64,000 nt of DNA from Sphingobacterium bambusae (GTDB lineage: Bacteria; Bacteroidota; Bacteroidia; Sphingobacteriales; Sphingobacteriaceae), in NCBI RefSeq assembly GCF_033955345.1, contig NZ_CP138332.1, forward strand, positions 2,604,001 to 2,668,000, given 5' to 3'. A model generated the notes under the pieces. That model saw nothing but the letters and a program-made list of their open reading frames with translations. It made no database searches and was not told the DNA's origin. The translations under genes were made by a program, and so were the position numbers. Positions 1 through 9,555 of this stretch are shown here, in pieces; position 1 is the stretch's first letter, and every line of letters starts with the position of its first letter.

Positions 1-1023
1 AAGATCAAGCTTCACCACCTGTCCTACATTTTTTAGTCTGTCCCTGACCGAGGTCATCATAGACTCATATTGTACCGTAGCAAAGGCAATGTTATCGCCC
101 ACATGGGTGATCCCCATAAGGCAAGCCTCTTTGTCTAACTGGCTAGACACATCGAAAAAGTAGCTTTCGTCAAATTTTGATTCGCCTTTTTTTATGCGTA
201 CGATTCCAGATTTGCCTCCAAGGCCTGTCCAAAACTTCCCTGCACTAGCCACAAAATAGTGGTTACCATCTTTGTCGGTATCTACAGATGAAAGGTAATC
301 ATACCCGATACCCGCTTTGGTAGCATTGCTTTGAATCACCTGCATATTATTCATCGCCGGATAATCATACACTAGTGCGGTTACACCTGTTGGGGCATAC
401 GCTTTTGTCTGGCTGTTGTAGAAATAACCGCCTAGGATAAACTTGCCGTTGTCCACATAACCTCGCCCTACGTAAAAACCTTGTCCGGGATCTGCCGCGT
501 CGTAAGGAACTTTAAGTTCGCCTTTTGCTACCACTTTAAATGAAGGAATTTCGATACGCGCCCAACCTGCGGTTCCTTTGTTATCGTCTACGGAGCCCAA
601 CACAAGCAAGGTATTGTCATCCACAATATTCAATGATTGAAAATAATTGGGCACAACGCCGTCGGTCAAGATAGAGCCATTTAACGTAATCTGTCCGTCC
701 TTACTCAATGCATACTGGTTGAATTTTTTTTCGGTGAGGTTCATCATATAGATATATCCACCGTGCTGTATGTAACGTGACCCCTCTGCTTCAAATCCTT
801 TCCCCAAGAAGGATAAGGTTCCTTCGGTAAGTGATTTTGTACTCCCAAGATACTGTGGCCCTTCCAACCAAGTCGCTACGGTAAAGTGCTGTCCCTCTTC
901 GATGGGTCTTTCTTCGTTTTTGTTGCTATTGCAGGCGGTATTTAAGATCAACGCTGCGCCAACAAGGCCTAAAACGACTGCCGCTCGGCGCATTTTGGTT
1001 TGCATGTTTTTAAAAGTATTCAT
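1..1023 (-). CDS. DUF4374 lipoprotein, XusB-like (3' truncated by window edge)
   Basis: The frame is open from an ATG at 1023 to the window edge, so the C-terminus is missing. The N-terminus has a signal peptide ending in the lipobox LNTAC (Cys about residue 27), so this should be a surface or periplasmic lipoprotein. The rest is beta-rich with repeated short blades (for example GGYIYMMNLTEKKF and FILGGYFYNSQTK), which fits the DUF4374 beta-propeller family. In Bacteroides thetaiotaomicron the DUF4374 lipoprotein XusB works with the receptor XusA and the PepSY protein XusC in ferric xenosiderophore uptake. Here the gene follows the receptor by 8 bases, and a PepSY gene lies in the same locus. 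Assignment to iron-siderophore capture is inferred from family and context; the ligand is unknown. Confidence 0.8.
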   Translation of the reverse strand, partial: MNTFKNMQTKMRRAAVVLGLVGAALILNTACNSNKNEERPIEEGQHFTVATWLEGPQYLGSTKSLTEGTLSFLGKGFEAEGSRYIQHGGYIYMMNLTEKKFNQYALSKDGQITLNGSILTDGVVPNYFQSLNIVDDNTLLVLGSVDDNKGTAGWARIEIPSFKVVAKGELKVPYDAADPGQGFYVGRGYVDNGKFILGGYFYNSQTKAYAPTGVTALVYDYPAMNNMQVIQSNATKAGIGYDYLSSVDTDKDGNHYFVASAGKFWTGLGGKSGIVRIKKGESKFDESYFFDVSSQLDKEACLMGITHVGDNIAFATVQYESMMTSVRDRLKNVGQVVKLDL

Positions 1024-1031
1024 TCTAGTTC

Positions 1032-3248
1032 TTATTTTGGATTTATATGATATTGTAATTTGACACTTAAAAATCGACCCGGCTTTTGCAACATGAAGTT
1101 GTCATAGACTTGCCTATCCAAGATGTTTTGACAGTCCAACGCTACGGTCAACGGGTTGCTCACCCGATAGGAAATCCCCATGTCCTGCACAAATTGCGTA
1201 GGGATCATATTTTTTTGGTCGGGGCTTCCCAAGGCAGGCCAAAACAACGCATACTCGTGTACATAATGCGTGCTCAGGTAAAAGCTAGCCCGTTCGGCAG
1301 GCAGCCAACCTCCAGTAGACTTCAGGCGCAGGTAGGCATTAGCCAAATGTACAGGCATGTTTTTCATTCGCGCGTTGTAGGGCGCCAGCGAGTTTTCACG
1401 TTGTCTGTTACGCACATCCTGCAAGGTATAGTTGACAGCGAGCTGCAGGAGGCTTCCCCAATTATAATTCGCGTTAATTTCGAATCCCTTGGCTTGAATG
1501 CGGCTCAGGTTTTCGTATCGTGCCGTCCCGAGGTGGTCGGCTTCGCCGAGCCAAATCAGATCCCTTGTATCTCGGAAAAAGAGCGCCGTAACGAGCTGCA
1601 ACTTTTGTGTCGCGCCCAATGGCCAGTCCCAGTGGCTGGATAGATTGGCGTTGTAACTTTTTTCAGGCTTCAGTCCGGGCGCGTTGAGCAAGGTTGTGCC
1701 ATCACCAAATAACTCCGTTCCTTCGGGGATACGGATGCTGCGCTCGGCAGACGCCTTGAGCATCCAAGATTCGTTTACGGTATATTTCCCCGCATAACCC
1801 ATGCCCCAGTCCAGACCATTTTCACGCAACGGTATCAGCTGCTTTTGCGCGTTACCTTGATAGCTGTATGCAAAGCTTTCCGCATCATAATAAAATCCTT
1901 TGGCGCTAACGATATGCGTAAACGAACCGTGGTCCCGTTCATAGGATAGTCCGATATAATTTTTGTTCAATTGTTGCGGCTCCCGGAGTGGTATGGTCCA
2001 CTCTGCCTCATTCAAATCGTCCTTTCCACGCCGGCCGAGCCATTGTCCGTTCCAAGCCAAACGTAGCCGACTCTGTTCGTTAAGACGTAAGGTGGAATAA
2101 GCGCGCCACAAGTGAATACGATCATAGAAGTGGTAAATAGATTTACGCGAATAAATACTACTGAGTTCACCCTGCACCGCACTGGGTAGCGCTTCACCCG
2201 CCCAGTTGAATCGGTTGGAGCTGGTATCGGTTGTGGTAGCATCCACATTGCTATACATTCCGAACACATCCACATCCAATTTTCCATGCCACATATTGGC
2301 CTTGCTGTACTGCAGCGTAGGCATGATGCCCCGCTCTTCGTAACGTGCCCTACCATACACATAGGCCATGGTACGGCCATGCTGTATGCCGCGCTCCAAT
2401 CCAGATACATTCACTCCAAACAGTAATTTGTCTGCCCAGTTGCGCTGCGTCCATCCCAGCTCCACTTTGCCAAGATAAGACGTATAGTCATCGTTGAAGC
2501 GCTTTGCGCGGAATCCTTCGATAGGACGGCCAAATTCATCGGGGATCTCCACGCCTGGCCCCCATACTTCATAATTATTCTTCGATTGGTTGTAGAAAAA
2601 ATTCCCTTGCAGCACGAATCCGTTCTTTGTCTGTGCCCGGCCGGAAACACTTGCGCGATGTGTCCCGAAGGATCCCAATGCGTAACTGAGGTTGAGGTAG
2701 GGCTCCACCTCTGTCCGGCTAACGATATTGATGGCGCCTCCTAATGCATCGCCTCCCAGCGCAATAGGCACCACCCCTTTGTAAATGTCCACCCTATCAA
2801 TCACATTGACAGGAAAGTTATTAATGAAAAAAGCGCCTCCCATATAATCCATCGGGATGCCATCAAGAAAAAATTTGATACCGCGGCCAGAAATACCATG
2901 GATGGATACCGCCGTTTCAGAACCAAAACCTCCACTTTCGCGCACCCGCAGACCGGGAGCTTGATCCAGCAGCCTGTTGAAGTTGACATTCTGCGCTGCA
3001 TATTCGCCCGCATCAATCGCATCTACAGCGAAAGGCTGCTTTAAGAGCATCGCTCGATTAAGCTTACGTTGAACCTCCACTTCTTGGAGATGATGACGCC
3101 TAACCGATGTCGTGTCGATCGCCTCTTTTTGCGTATCCTGCGCCTTCAAAGTCGCCGGTATCAACATAACAAGAGCCCATGCACTCATCATGAGAGGCTT
3201 TAACATATACTTGAAAATCGGAATATCAATTGCTTTCGTGAGGAGCAT
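1032..3248 (-). CDS. TonB-dependent outer-membrane receptor, XusA-like
   Basis: The protein has 738 residues. A signal peptide ends near LIPATLKAQ, followed by a plug domain (about 60-180, with RVDIYKGVVPIALGGDALGG typical of plugs) and a 22-strand-type barrel ending in FLSVKLQYHI. There is no STN domain and no carboxypeptidase-like N-terminal repeat, unlike the two SusC proteins later in the window. The ATG overlaps the stop of the upstream FecR-like gene as TAATG, which suggests translational coupling; an internal Met at residue 15 could also start the signal peptide. It lies next to a DUF4374 lipoprotein, FecR/ECF genes and a PepSY reductase, so import of an iron chelate is the best guess. 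Substrate is not visible from sequence. Confidence 0.88.
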   Translation of the reverse strand: MLLTKAIDIPIFKYMLKPLMMSAWALVMLIPATLKAQDTQKEAIDTTSVRRHHLQEVEVQRKLNRAMLLKQPFAVDAIDAGEYAAQNVNFNRLLDQAPGLRVRESGGFGSETAVSIHGISGRGIKFFLDGIPMDYMGGAFFINNFPVNVIDRVDIYKGVVPIALGGDALGGAINIVSRTEVEPYLNLSYALGSFGTHRASVSGRAQTKNGFVLQGNFFYNQSKNNYEVWGPGVEIPDEFGRPIEGFRAKRFNDDYTSYLGKVELGWTQRNWADKLLFGVNVSGLERGIQHGRTMAYVYGRARYEERGIMPTLQYSKANMWHGKLDVDVFGMYSNVDATTTDTSSNRFNWAGEALPSAVQGELSSIYSRKSIYHFYDRIHLWRAYSTLRLNEQSRLRLAWNGQWLGRRGKDDLNEAEWTIPLREPQQLNKNYIGLSYERDHGSFTHIVSAKGFYYDAESFAYSYQGNAQKQLIPLRENGLDWGMGYAGKYTVNESWMLKASAERSIRIPEGTELFGDGTTLLNAPGLKPEKSYNANLSSHWDWPLGATQKLQLVTALFFRDTRDLIWLGEADHLGTARYENLSRIQAKGFEINANYNWGSLLQLAVNYTLQDVRNRQRENSLAPYNARMKNMPVHLANAYLRLKSTGGWLPAERASFYLSTHYVHEYALFWPALGSPDQKNMIPTQFVQDMGISYRVSNPLTVALDCQNILDRQVYDNFMLQKPGRFLSVKLQYHINPK

Positions 3249-3931
3249 TACAGCGTAAAATATTTTTGTATTTCTGTTTTAACACCAATAGGCAACCCAT
3301 CCTGCAGCTCGCGACTAGTCGCAGCTATCAAACCACAATTTTCATCGATGAGTGCCTTGTAGCTTTCTCCGGGAGGCAGGGAAACAAGATCGTTCCAGTT
3401 TTTGTCTTTACAGCTGAGGTCAGGCGACGCTATATGTACCGTTGCGGCCATAGCGGGATCATTATTTGTAATAGAAACAGCACCGTCGAAATCTATCTTC
3501 TCCAGCTGGCCCCACATATTGCTGTACACACGGCACTGGCTCTGTGCGCCCAGCTCAATCTTTAGGTCGCCATGGTAAAACGTTTCCGTATGTATCCCCT
3601 GTGTATTATCCAATGTTGCCACGCGCTGAAAAAGCGGAGCATCATTGGCCAAAGGCCAGAGCAAAATGGGTAAGAGAACTGCTGCTGCATACTTCACCCA
3701 AGCTTTATTATAAGACAGTAAACGCATACTTTGCTTTGCCTTCGTATGCGCTTGTATGTTTTGCCATATCTCTGCTTCCAACATATCTTCGCGATTCGGC
3801 GTAAGCTTAATCGTATCAGGAATCCCCAATTCCTCCTCGCCACGCAACCATGCTTCTACTGCAGCACGTTCCTGCGCCGAGCAGGCATTTTGATGATATC
3901 GCGTCAACAGCTGTGCATCTATCTTATCCAT
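3248..3931 (-). CDS. Short FecR-like anti-sigma factor
   Basis: The protein has 227 residues. The N-terminal 75 residues have the helical look of the FecR/anti-sigma cytoplasmic part (LLTRYHQNACSAQERAAVEA), one transmembrane segment lies at about 79-95 (YAAAVLLPILLWPLA), and a short periplasmic part has only a faint FecR pattern (DLKIELGAQSQCRVY). The usual FecR core with its GEAFFDV-type motif and the C-terminal DUF4974 domain are absent. The usual length in Bacteroidetes is about 320-410 residues, as in the two other FecR genes here. It sits between the ECF sigma gene and the receptor, which supports an anti-sigma role. How it senses a receptor without an STN domain is unclear. Confidence 0.65.
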   Translation of the reverse strand: MDKIDAQLLTRYHQNACSAQERAAVEAWLRGEEELGIPDTIKLTPNREDMLEAEIWQNIQAHTKAKQSMRLLSYNKAWVKYAAAVLLPILLWPLANDAPLFQRVATLDNTQGIHTETFYHGDLKIELGAQSQCRVYSNMWGQLEKIDFDGAVSITNNDPAMAATVHIASPDLSCKDKNWNDLVSLPPGESYKALIDENCGLIAATSRELQDGLPIGVKTEIQKYFTL

Positions 3932-3998
3932 GTCTTTTGACCTCTTTAGCTAGATAGTTGTCAAATACATCGAATACCCTAGATGGAACTAGGATTTT

Positions 3999-4496
3999 TT
4001 ACATAAAATTTTTTGCTTTCTCTCGTAAGTAGGTTAGCGCACGTGTTATGTTGGCTTCCACAGCCTTAACAGAAATGCCGAGCTGCGCAGCAATGACTTT
4101 ATTGGGAAGGCCATCCTGTCGGCTCAATACGAATACCTCCCGGCAACGCGGATGCAGCTCTGCTATGGCGCGGCTCATGATAGCATCCGCTTCCTTTCCA
4201 TCGAGGTACTCATTTAAACAGAAAAGTTCTTCTTCCGACTCATCGATGGGATCGACCTGCTTTCGAGCAAGTCGACGATAATGCTCAAAGATCTTCAGGC
4301 GAAGGGCGCCGCTGAGGTAAGCGCCCCATGATGTCTCGATGTGGATATGCGCGCGGCGCTCCCAAAGCTGGCGAAAAAGCTCTTGGATCAGTTCTTTAGC
4401 CAACTCCTCATCATTGCTCAATTTCAATGCTTGATAAAACAAAGCTTTCCAATGTGCTTGGTAGGCCTCCGTAAATTCTTTTTCGTTAATGGGCAC
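3999..4496 (-). CDS. ECF RNA polymerase sigma factor (FecI type)
   Basis: The protein has 165 residues with the two sigma-70 regions of ECF factors. Region 2 is at about 10-75 (YQAHWKALFYQALKLSNDEE, then ELIQELFRQLWERR). Region 4 with its helix-turn-helix is at about 110-160 (LPNKVIAAQLGISVKAVEAN). The next gene on the same strand is the FecR-like protein, followed by the receptor, so it most likely drives the receptor/lipoprotein genes when released. The gap to the FecR-like gene is 67 bases. A TATATTTG -7 element lies 34 bases before the ATG. Confidence 0.9.
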   Translation of the reverse strand: MPINEKEFTEAYQAHWKALFYQALKLSNDEELAKELIQELFRQLWERRAHIHIETSWGAYLSGALRLKIFEHYRRLARKQVDPIDESEEELFCLNEYLDGKEADAIMSRAIAELHPRCREVFVLSRQDGLPNKVIAAQLGISVKAVEANITRALTYLREKAKNFM

Positions 4497-4529
4497 CGCT
4501 GTCTCCTATTTTGGTCAACATGACGGTGA

Positions 4530-4537
4530 CAAATATA
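4530..4537 (-). promoter_or_regulatory. Probable promoter of the ECF sigma gene (-7 TATATTTG)
   Basis: Read on the minus strand this is TATATTTG, a perfect match to the Bacteroidetes -7 consensus TAnnTTTG. A TTTA lies 19 bases upstream of it, close to the -33 TTTG. It is 34 bases before the ATG of the sigma gene at 4496. The upstream gene (PepSY) ends at 4633, so this gap would allow independent expression of the sigma/receptor part. Confidence 0.45.
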
Positions 4538-4632
4538 ATATTTAATTAGATTGATTTTAAATAATATGTTTGAAGAAGACATTCCAACACTCAACCAATA
4601 ACTATATTATCGCTGATCGAGCTCTCGTTCAT

Positions 4633-5769
4633 TTAGGGTTTTCGCTTTCTCTTGCCCCGGTTGATGTAGATCAATAGTCCCGTTATCGGCAAGGAGGCTG
4701 CAATAAGGCTTGCGAAGAAAGCTGCCAATTTGCCTGTTAGACCAGCGATACTACCCATGTGGATATAGTAATTTAGCCGTCTAAGTTTCTCCCCATTGCT
4801 CATGTCAGCAAAAAGTTCTTGCCCCAATAGCTTGCCCGTATAGCTGTCGTAACTATAGTAATCGGTTCGTGCATAGTTGGCTCCCCGCATGGTTTGCACG
4901 GCGATATAAAGTGGCGCAGCGGCTGACATCGGACGATGCACTTCCAAGGCATTGATTCGATGAGCAGCTTGAAGATGTGTTGCAAATAGACTATCCATCA
5001 CAAGTTGACGACGTTGCTCCTGCAATAGCACGGTCTCATAACCCGTCGTATCCGATCGATATTCCCGCTCTGTATACGCAATCGTCTTCCCTCCGTTTGC
5101 CAACCATTGCAGCGACTGATCTACCCATGCAAAAGACCATACCAAGCCTGTAATAGCGATGAAAATTGCTACCCATGACATGTAAAAGCCAAGCACATTA
5201 TGCAGGTCGTAGGTTAACCTTTTTCCAGAGGCGTTCCATTTGATGCGAAAACGTTGCTTGTACCCTTTTCGGTTTGCTGGTTTCCACAACAGCAAGCCCG
5301 TGATCATTAACAGCACAAAGATAGCCGTTGCATAACCCACGATGGAAGCTCCTACCTCGCCCATGGCTAAGTGCATATGTAGATCAAGCACGATAGCAAA
5401 AAAAGAATGTGGGTAGTCGAATGCCCCGATAGACTGCCCCGTTTGGGGATGAAGTGGCGTGGCGTGATATTGACCCGCTCTATCCAGCGACCAAACGGTG
5501 CTCAGCAGTTCATCCTGCAAATAGGTGATGGAATAAGCCCGTTTGATTTCTCTGCCTGCAAGTAGCGAATCCGTATTTGAGAACAGCTTTGACGGAGGCG
5601 CAATCGATGCTCCATCCCTCGCAACGGACCTATAGGTACCATAATTACAGAACCGTGAAATCTCCTCCTCAAATACCAGCAAGCAGCCGGTTACAGCCAC
5701 CACAAACACCACCACACCCGATATCAGTCCTAACAGGAGATGTAGCACGCGGATGGTTTTTCTTTTCAT
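4633..5769 (-). CDS. PepSY-associated membrane protein, XusC-like reductase
   Basis: The protein has 378 residues. The N-terminal helix (RVLHLLLGLISGVVVFVVAV) is followed by a periplasmic PepSY-type region. Further membrane helices lie near 135-160 and 195-220, and the last one near 345-370 is followed by a basic tail. Conserved His residues flank the helices (LHMHLAMGE, HNVLGFYMSW, YYIHMGS). This is the pattern of the PepSY_TM family, which includes inner-membrane ferric-chelate reductases and Bacteroides XusC. It is on the same strand as the sigma/FecR/receptor/lipoprotein genes but 136 bases upstream of the sigma gene. A role in periplasmic reduction of the imported ferric chelate is inferred. 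Confidence 0.82.
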   Translation of the reverse strand: MKRKTIRVLHLLLGLISGVVVFVVAVTGCLLVFEEEISRFCNYGTYRSVARDGASIAPPSKLFSNTDSLLAGREIKRAYSITYLQDELLSTVWSLDRAGQYHATPLHPQTGQSIGAFDYPHSFFAIVLDLHMHLAMGEVGASIVGYATAIFVLLMITGLLLWKPANRKGYKQRFRIKWNASGKRLTYDLHNVLGFYMSWVAIFIAITGLVWSFAWVDQSLQWLANGGKTIAYTEREYRSDTTGYETVLLQEQRRQLVMDSLFATHLQAAHRINALEVHRPMSAAAPLYIAVQTMRGANYARTDYYSYDSYTGKLLGQELFADMSNGEKLRRLNYYIHMGSIAGLTGKLAAFFASLIAASLPITGLLIYINRGKRKRKP

Positions 5770-5985
5770 AGCAGCTCGGTTTTACACTTTTAACGCGTAA
5801 AAATGCAAAAAAGTAAGGAAAAAACAAGCTTACCGAAAGTGAACTAGTGGTCAGCCCATTCCTGTTTGTCATGCGCTGACAGGCATTTTAATTTCCACTG
5901 ACAATAAAGAACAATCGGCTCCGTTTCGACAGAATTTTGCAACATACTTGTTAACAAAAGGCAAAATAACCGTTTCGAAAACTTT

Positions 5986-6081
5986 TGGCACAGGATTTGA
6001 ATACATGTTAGTATTCATAATTTAGGTTAATAATTGGTTAGTTAGTAAAAATCCTGAAGCTCCCCGCTTCAGGATTTTTTT
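5986..6081 (+). ncRNA. Candidate small RNA between the iron locus and the reductase operon
   Basis: The gap 5770-6303 separates divergent genes, yet it contains a strong intrinsic terminator (6047-6087) that no annotated gene reaches. A plus-strand transcript must therefore begin between 5770 and 6047. The best promoter-like string is TGGCACAGGATTTGAA at 5986-6001: it has a perfect sigma-54 -24 half but GA instead of GC at -12. Starting there, the RNA would be about 70 nt. I see no good TAnnTTTG element and no convincing short ORF (the only ATG, at 6005, gives six codons). A near-palindrome around ACGCGT (5788-5803) lies just upstream of the PepSY start. The start point is a guess. Confidence 0.3.
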
Positions 6082-6087
6082 ATTCAT
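6047..6087 (+). terminator. Intrinsic terminator, 14-bp stem
   Basis: The 14 bases at 6047-6060 (AAAAATCCTGAAGC) pair perfectly with 6066-6079 across a TCCCC loop, followed by a T-run on the plus strand. Plus is the better direction, because the minus strand has only five T before AC. It ends no annotated gene. Confidence 0.85.
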
Positions 6088-6147
6088 ATCCCACTGACAC
6101 ACTTAACCGCACACGCACAAAGCCAAACAGTAATAATGGTAGCATAA

Positions 6148-7287
<1,140 letters not shown>

Positions 7288-7297
7288 ATCATCGAAC

Positions 7298-8383
7298 ATG
7301 AGGAAGATCCGCAATGTATCCCTTATCAGCATCGGCTGCATGCTGGTAGCAGCGCTGTCACTACAGGCGCAGCACAAGAACAAGCCTTTGCACATTGCCC
7401 AGCAGGGCAGCTTTGCCGTGGGCGGCACTATGCTACGCGAAGCTGGCGACTTTGACTTGGCACAGCCTCTAGAAGCAAGCGGACAAACGTACCACGGCGA
7501 CCATGCTTACGTTTTCTATCAAGTGCCTGCCAAAGCACGCAGCTACCCCTTGGTATTTCTACACGGCGCTGGTCAATCCAAAAAAACCTGGGAGAGCACA
7601 CCCGATGGACGAGAAGGTTTTCAAAACATCTTTCTCCGTCGCCGCTTTCCCATCTATCTGCTCGACCAGCCACGGCGCGGCGAAGCGGGGAAAGGCATGG
7701 TGGAGAGTAGCATAAAGCCTACTGCCGACGAACAGTTTTGGTTCACCCAATTCCGCATCGGCAACTATCCAGACTATTTCCCCCATGTACAGTTCCCTAG
7801 AGATAGTGCCTCGCTTGTGCAGTTCTACAGACAAATGACACCCAACACCGGCAGCTTCGATGCGCAAGTCGTCACCGCTTCCGTTTCCAGCCTGTTCGAT
7901 AAAATCGGTACCGGCATCTTGGTTACACATTCCCAAGGAGGAGGTCCGGGTTGGCTTACAGCGATTGCGAACAGCAAAGTGCGGGCCGTGGTCGCTTACG
8001 AGCCCTATAGCGGATTTGTGTTTCCCGAAGGCGAAGTACCGGCAGCTATTGCCTCGTCAGGCCTTTTCGGCGCGCTGCGTGGCACAGCTATCCCCTTGGC
8101 CGACTTTATGAAGCTGACAAAAATTCCTATCGTGATCTACTATGGCGATAATATCGCCAAAGAACCAACCACCGTATGGAATAAAGACCATTGGCGTTCC
8201 GGTCTAGAAATGGCCCAACAATGGGCCGCCCTGCTCAACAAGTATGGCGGTGATGCACAGGTCATCCACCTGCCCGAGGCGGGCATTTTAGGGAATACAC
8301 ACTTTCCTTTTTCCGACCTCAACAACGTGCAGGTTGCCGACGAATTGTCCCGTTGGCTTAAGCAAAAAGGCTTGGATAAGTAA
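7298..8383 (+). CDS. Exported alpha/beta hydrolase
   Basis: The protein has 361 residues. A signal peptide ends at LSLQAQ. The alpha/beta-hydrolase fold is shown by the oxyanion segment PLVFLHGAGQSKKTWES, the strand IYLLDQPRRGEAGKG and the nucleophile elbow VTHSQGGGPGW (Ser in HSQGG). Asp/His candidates lie near YYGDNIA and LPEAGILGNTHFPF. It resembles secreted esterases of unknown substrate. It is 10 bases after the reductase and 93 bases before a second, unrelated-looking hydrolase. Confidence 0.85.
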   Translation: MRKIRNVSLISIGCMLVAALSLQAQHKNKPLHIAQQGSFAVGGTMLREAGDFDLAQPLEASGQTYHGDHAYVFYQVPAKARSYPLVFLHGAGQSKKTWESTPDGREGFQNIFLRRRFPIYLLDQPRRGEAGKGMVESSIKPTADEQFWFTQFRIGNYPDYFPHVQFPRDSASLVQFYRQMTPNTGSFDAQVVTASVSSLFDKIGTGILVTHSQGGGPGWLTAIANSKVRAVVAYEPYSGFVFPEGEVPAAIASSGLFGALRGTAIPLADFMKLTKIPIVIYYGDNIAKEPTTVWNKDHWRSGLEMAQQWAALLNKYGGDAQVIHLPEAGILGNTHFPFSDLNNVQVADELSRWLKQKGLDK

Positions 8384-8476
8384 TCGTGGTAGCCATACCC
8401 GTAATCCATATACCCTTGAAAAGAAAATGTTTAGGGACATTTGTATAGTATGATGACAAGGATAAAAAAGACAACA

Positions 8477-9547
8477 ATGGAACAACTAAAATACATTATA
8501 GTAGCCCTTTTTATGGCGAGTGGCATGATCGCCTCGGCGCAGGACAAATCCAAAAATACATGGGGACTGGTATATGGTGACGCTATTACAAAAAATAGCA
8601 AGGGCCAAGTGCAGATACACCCTGTGCATTATGAATTAAATGGCATCCGCATTGCGGCCAATGTGTACACCCCCGCTAATTACGATCCGACCAAACATTA
8701 CCCCGCTATAGTAGTTGCACATCCCAACGGGGGCGTGAAGGAACAGACTGCCGGCCTGTATGCCCAACGGTTGGCAGCGGCCGGATATATTACCATCGCT
8801 GCCGATGCAGCCTATCAGGGCGCTAGTGCTGGCACACCTCGCCATACCGACAAACCACAATTCCGTACGGAAGACATCCATGGAATGGCTGACTACATTA
8901 CGCAATATGCCGGAGTTGATGTGCATCGTGTAGCTGCACTGGGTATTTGCGGTGGAGGCGGCTACACCCTAAAGGCCGCCCAATCGGATAAACGCTTTGC
9001 TGCCGTGGCAACGTTAAGCATGTTCAATTCGGGCGAAGTGAGACGCAATGGTTTTCAAAATTCCCAATTAAATACCATCCAAGAGCGCTTGCAGCAGGCC
9101 ACTGAAGCCCGTGCACAGGAGGCCGCCGCCGGGGAGATTAAATATGCAGGCGTAGCAAGCATCAGCGACGAAGAAATTGCCAACACATCGACCGATCTGT
9201 ATCGCGAGGGCTTCACCTACTATTACCGATCTCATGCTCACCCCAACTCGACCTTCCTCTATACCACAAGCAGCCTCTTGGATTTGATGACTTGGGATGC
9301 AACCAGCGGAATCGAGCTACTTAACCAACCGCTTTTGATGATCGCAGGCGATCGAGCCGACACCAAATATATGAGCGACGAGGCTTTCGAAAAGGCGATC
9401 AACAGCAAAACAAAAGAGCTATTTCTATTAAAGGGTGCTACCCATATCGACACCTATTGGAAGCCCGTTTATGTCGATCAGGCTGTGCAGAAGCTCGTGG
9501 ATTTCTTTGGCAGTAATTTGAAGGGACAAGATTCTAATCATCAATAG
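8477..9547 (+). CDS. Exported alpha/beta hydrolase, dienelactone-hydrolase-like with Cys nucleophile
   Basis: The protein has 356 residues. I chose the ATG at 8477 because the signal peptide (MEQLKYIIVALFMASGMIAS, then AQ) starts there; the frame extends back to 8441. The fold elements are PAIVVAHPNGGVKEQ (oxyanion region) and AALGICGGGGYTLK, where the nucleophile elbow G-I-C-G-G carries Cys rather than Ser, as in dienelactone hydrolases. A late LLMIAGDRADTKY supplies the acid and GATHIDTYW the His. It resembles the YcjY-like group. Next gene 8 bases downstream. The substrate cannot be read from sequence. Confidence 0.82.
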   Translation: MEQLKYIIVALFMASGMIASAQDKSKNTWGLVYGDAITKNSKGQVQIHPVHYELNGIRIAANVYTPANYDPTKHYPAIVVAHPNGGVKEQTAGLYAQRLAAAGYITIAADAAYQGASAGTPRHTDKPQFRTEDIHGMADYITQYAGVDVHRVAALGICGGGGYTLKAAQSDKRFAAVATLSMFNSGEVRRNGFQNSQLNTIQERLQQATEARAQEAAAGEIKYAGVASISDEEIANTSTDLYREGFTYYYRSHAHPNSTFLYTTSSLLDLMTWDATSGIELLNQPLLMIAGDRADTKYMSDEAFEKAINSKTKELFLLKGATHIDTYWKPVYVDQAVQKLVDFFGSNLKGQDSNHQ

Positions 9548-9555
9548 ATCACTGT

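Noticed and set aside
1086..1643. 185-codon plus-strand frame opposite the TonB receptor
   Set aside because: It lies entirely inside the receptor gene on the other strand, has no family pattern and no ribosome or promoter signal.
5788..5803. Iron-regulator operator (near-palindrome around ACGCGT) before the PepSY gene
   Set aside because: It does not match a Fur-type 19-bp box and has no second copy at the other iron genes.
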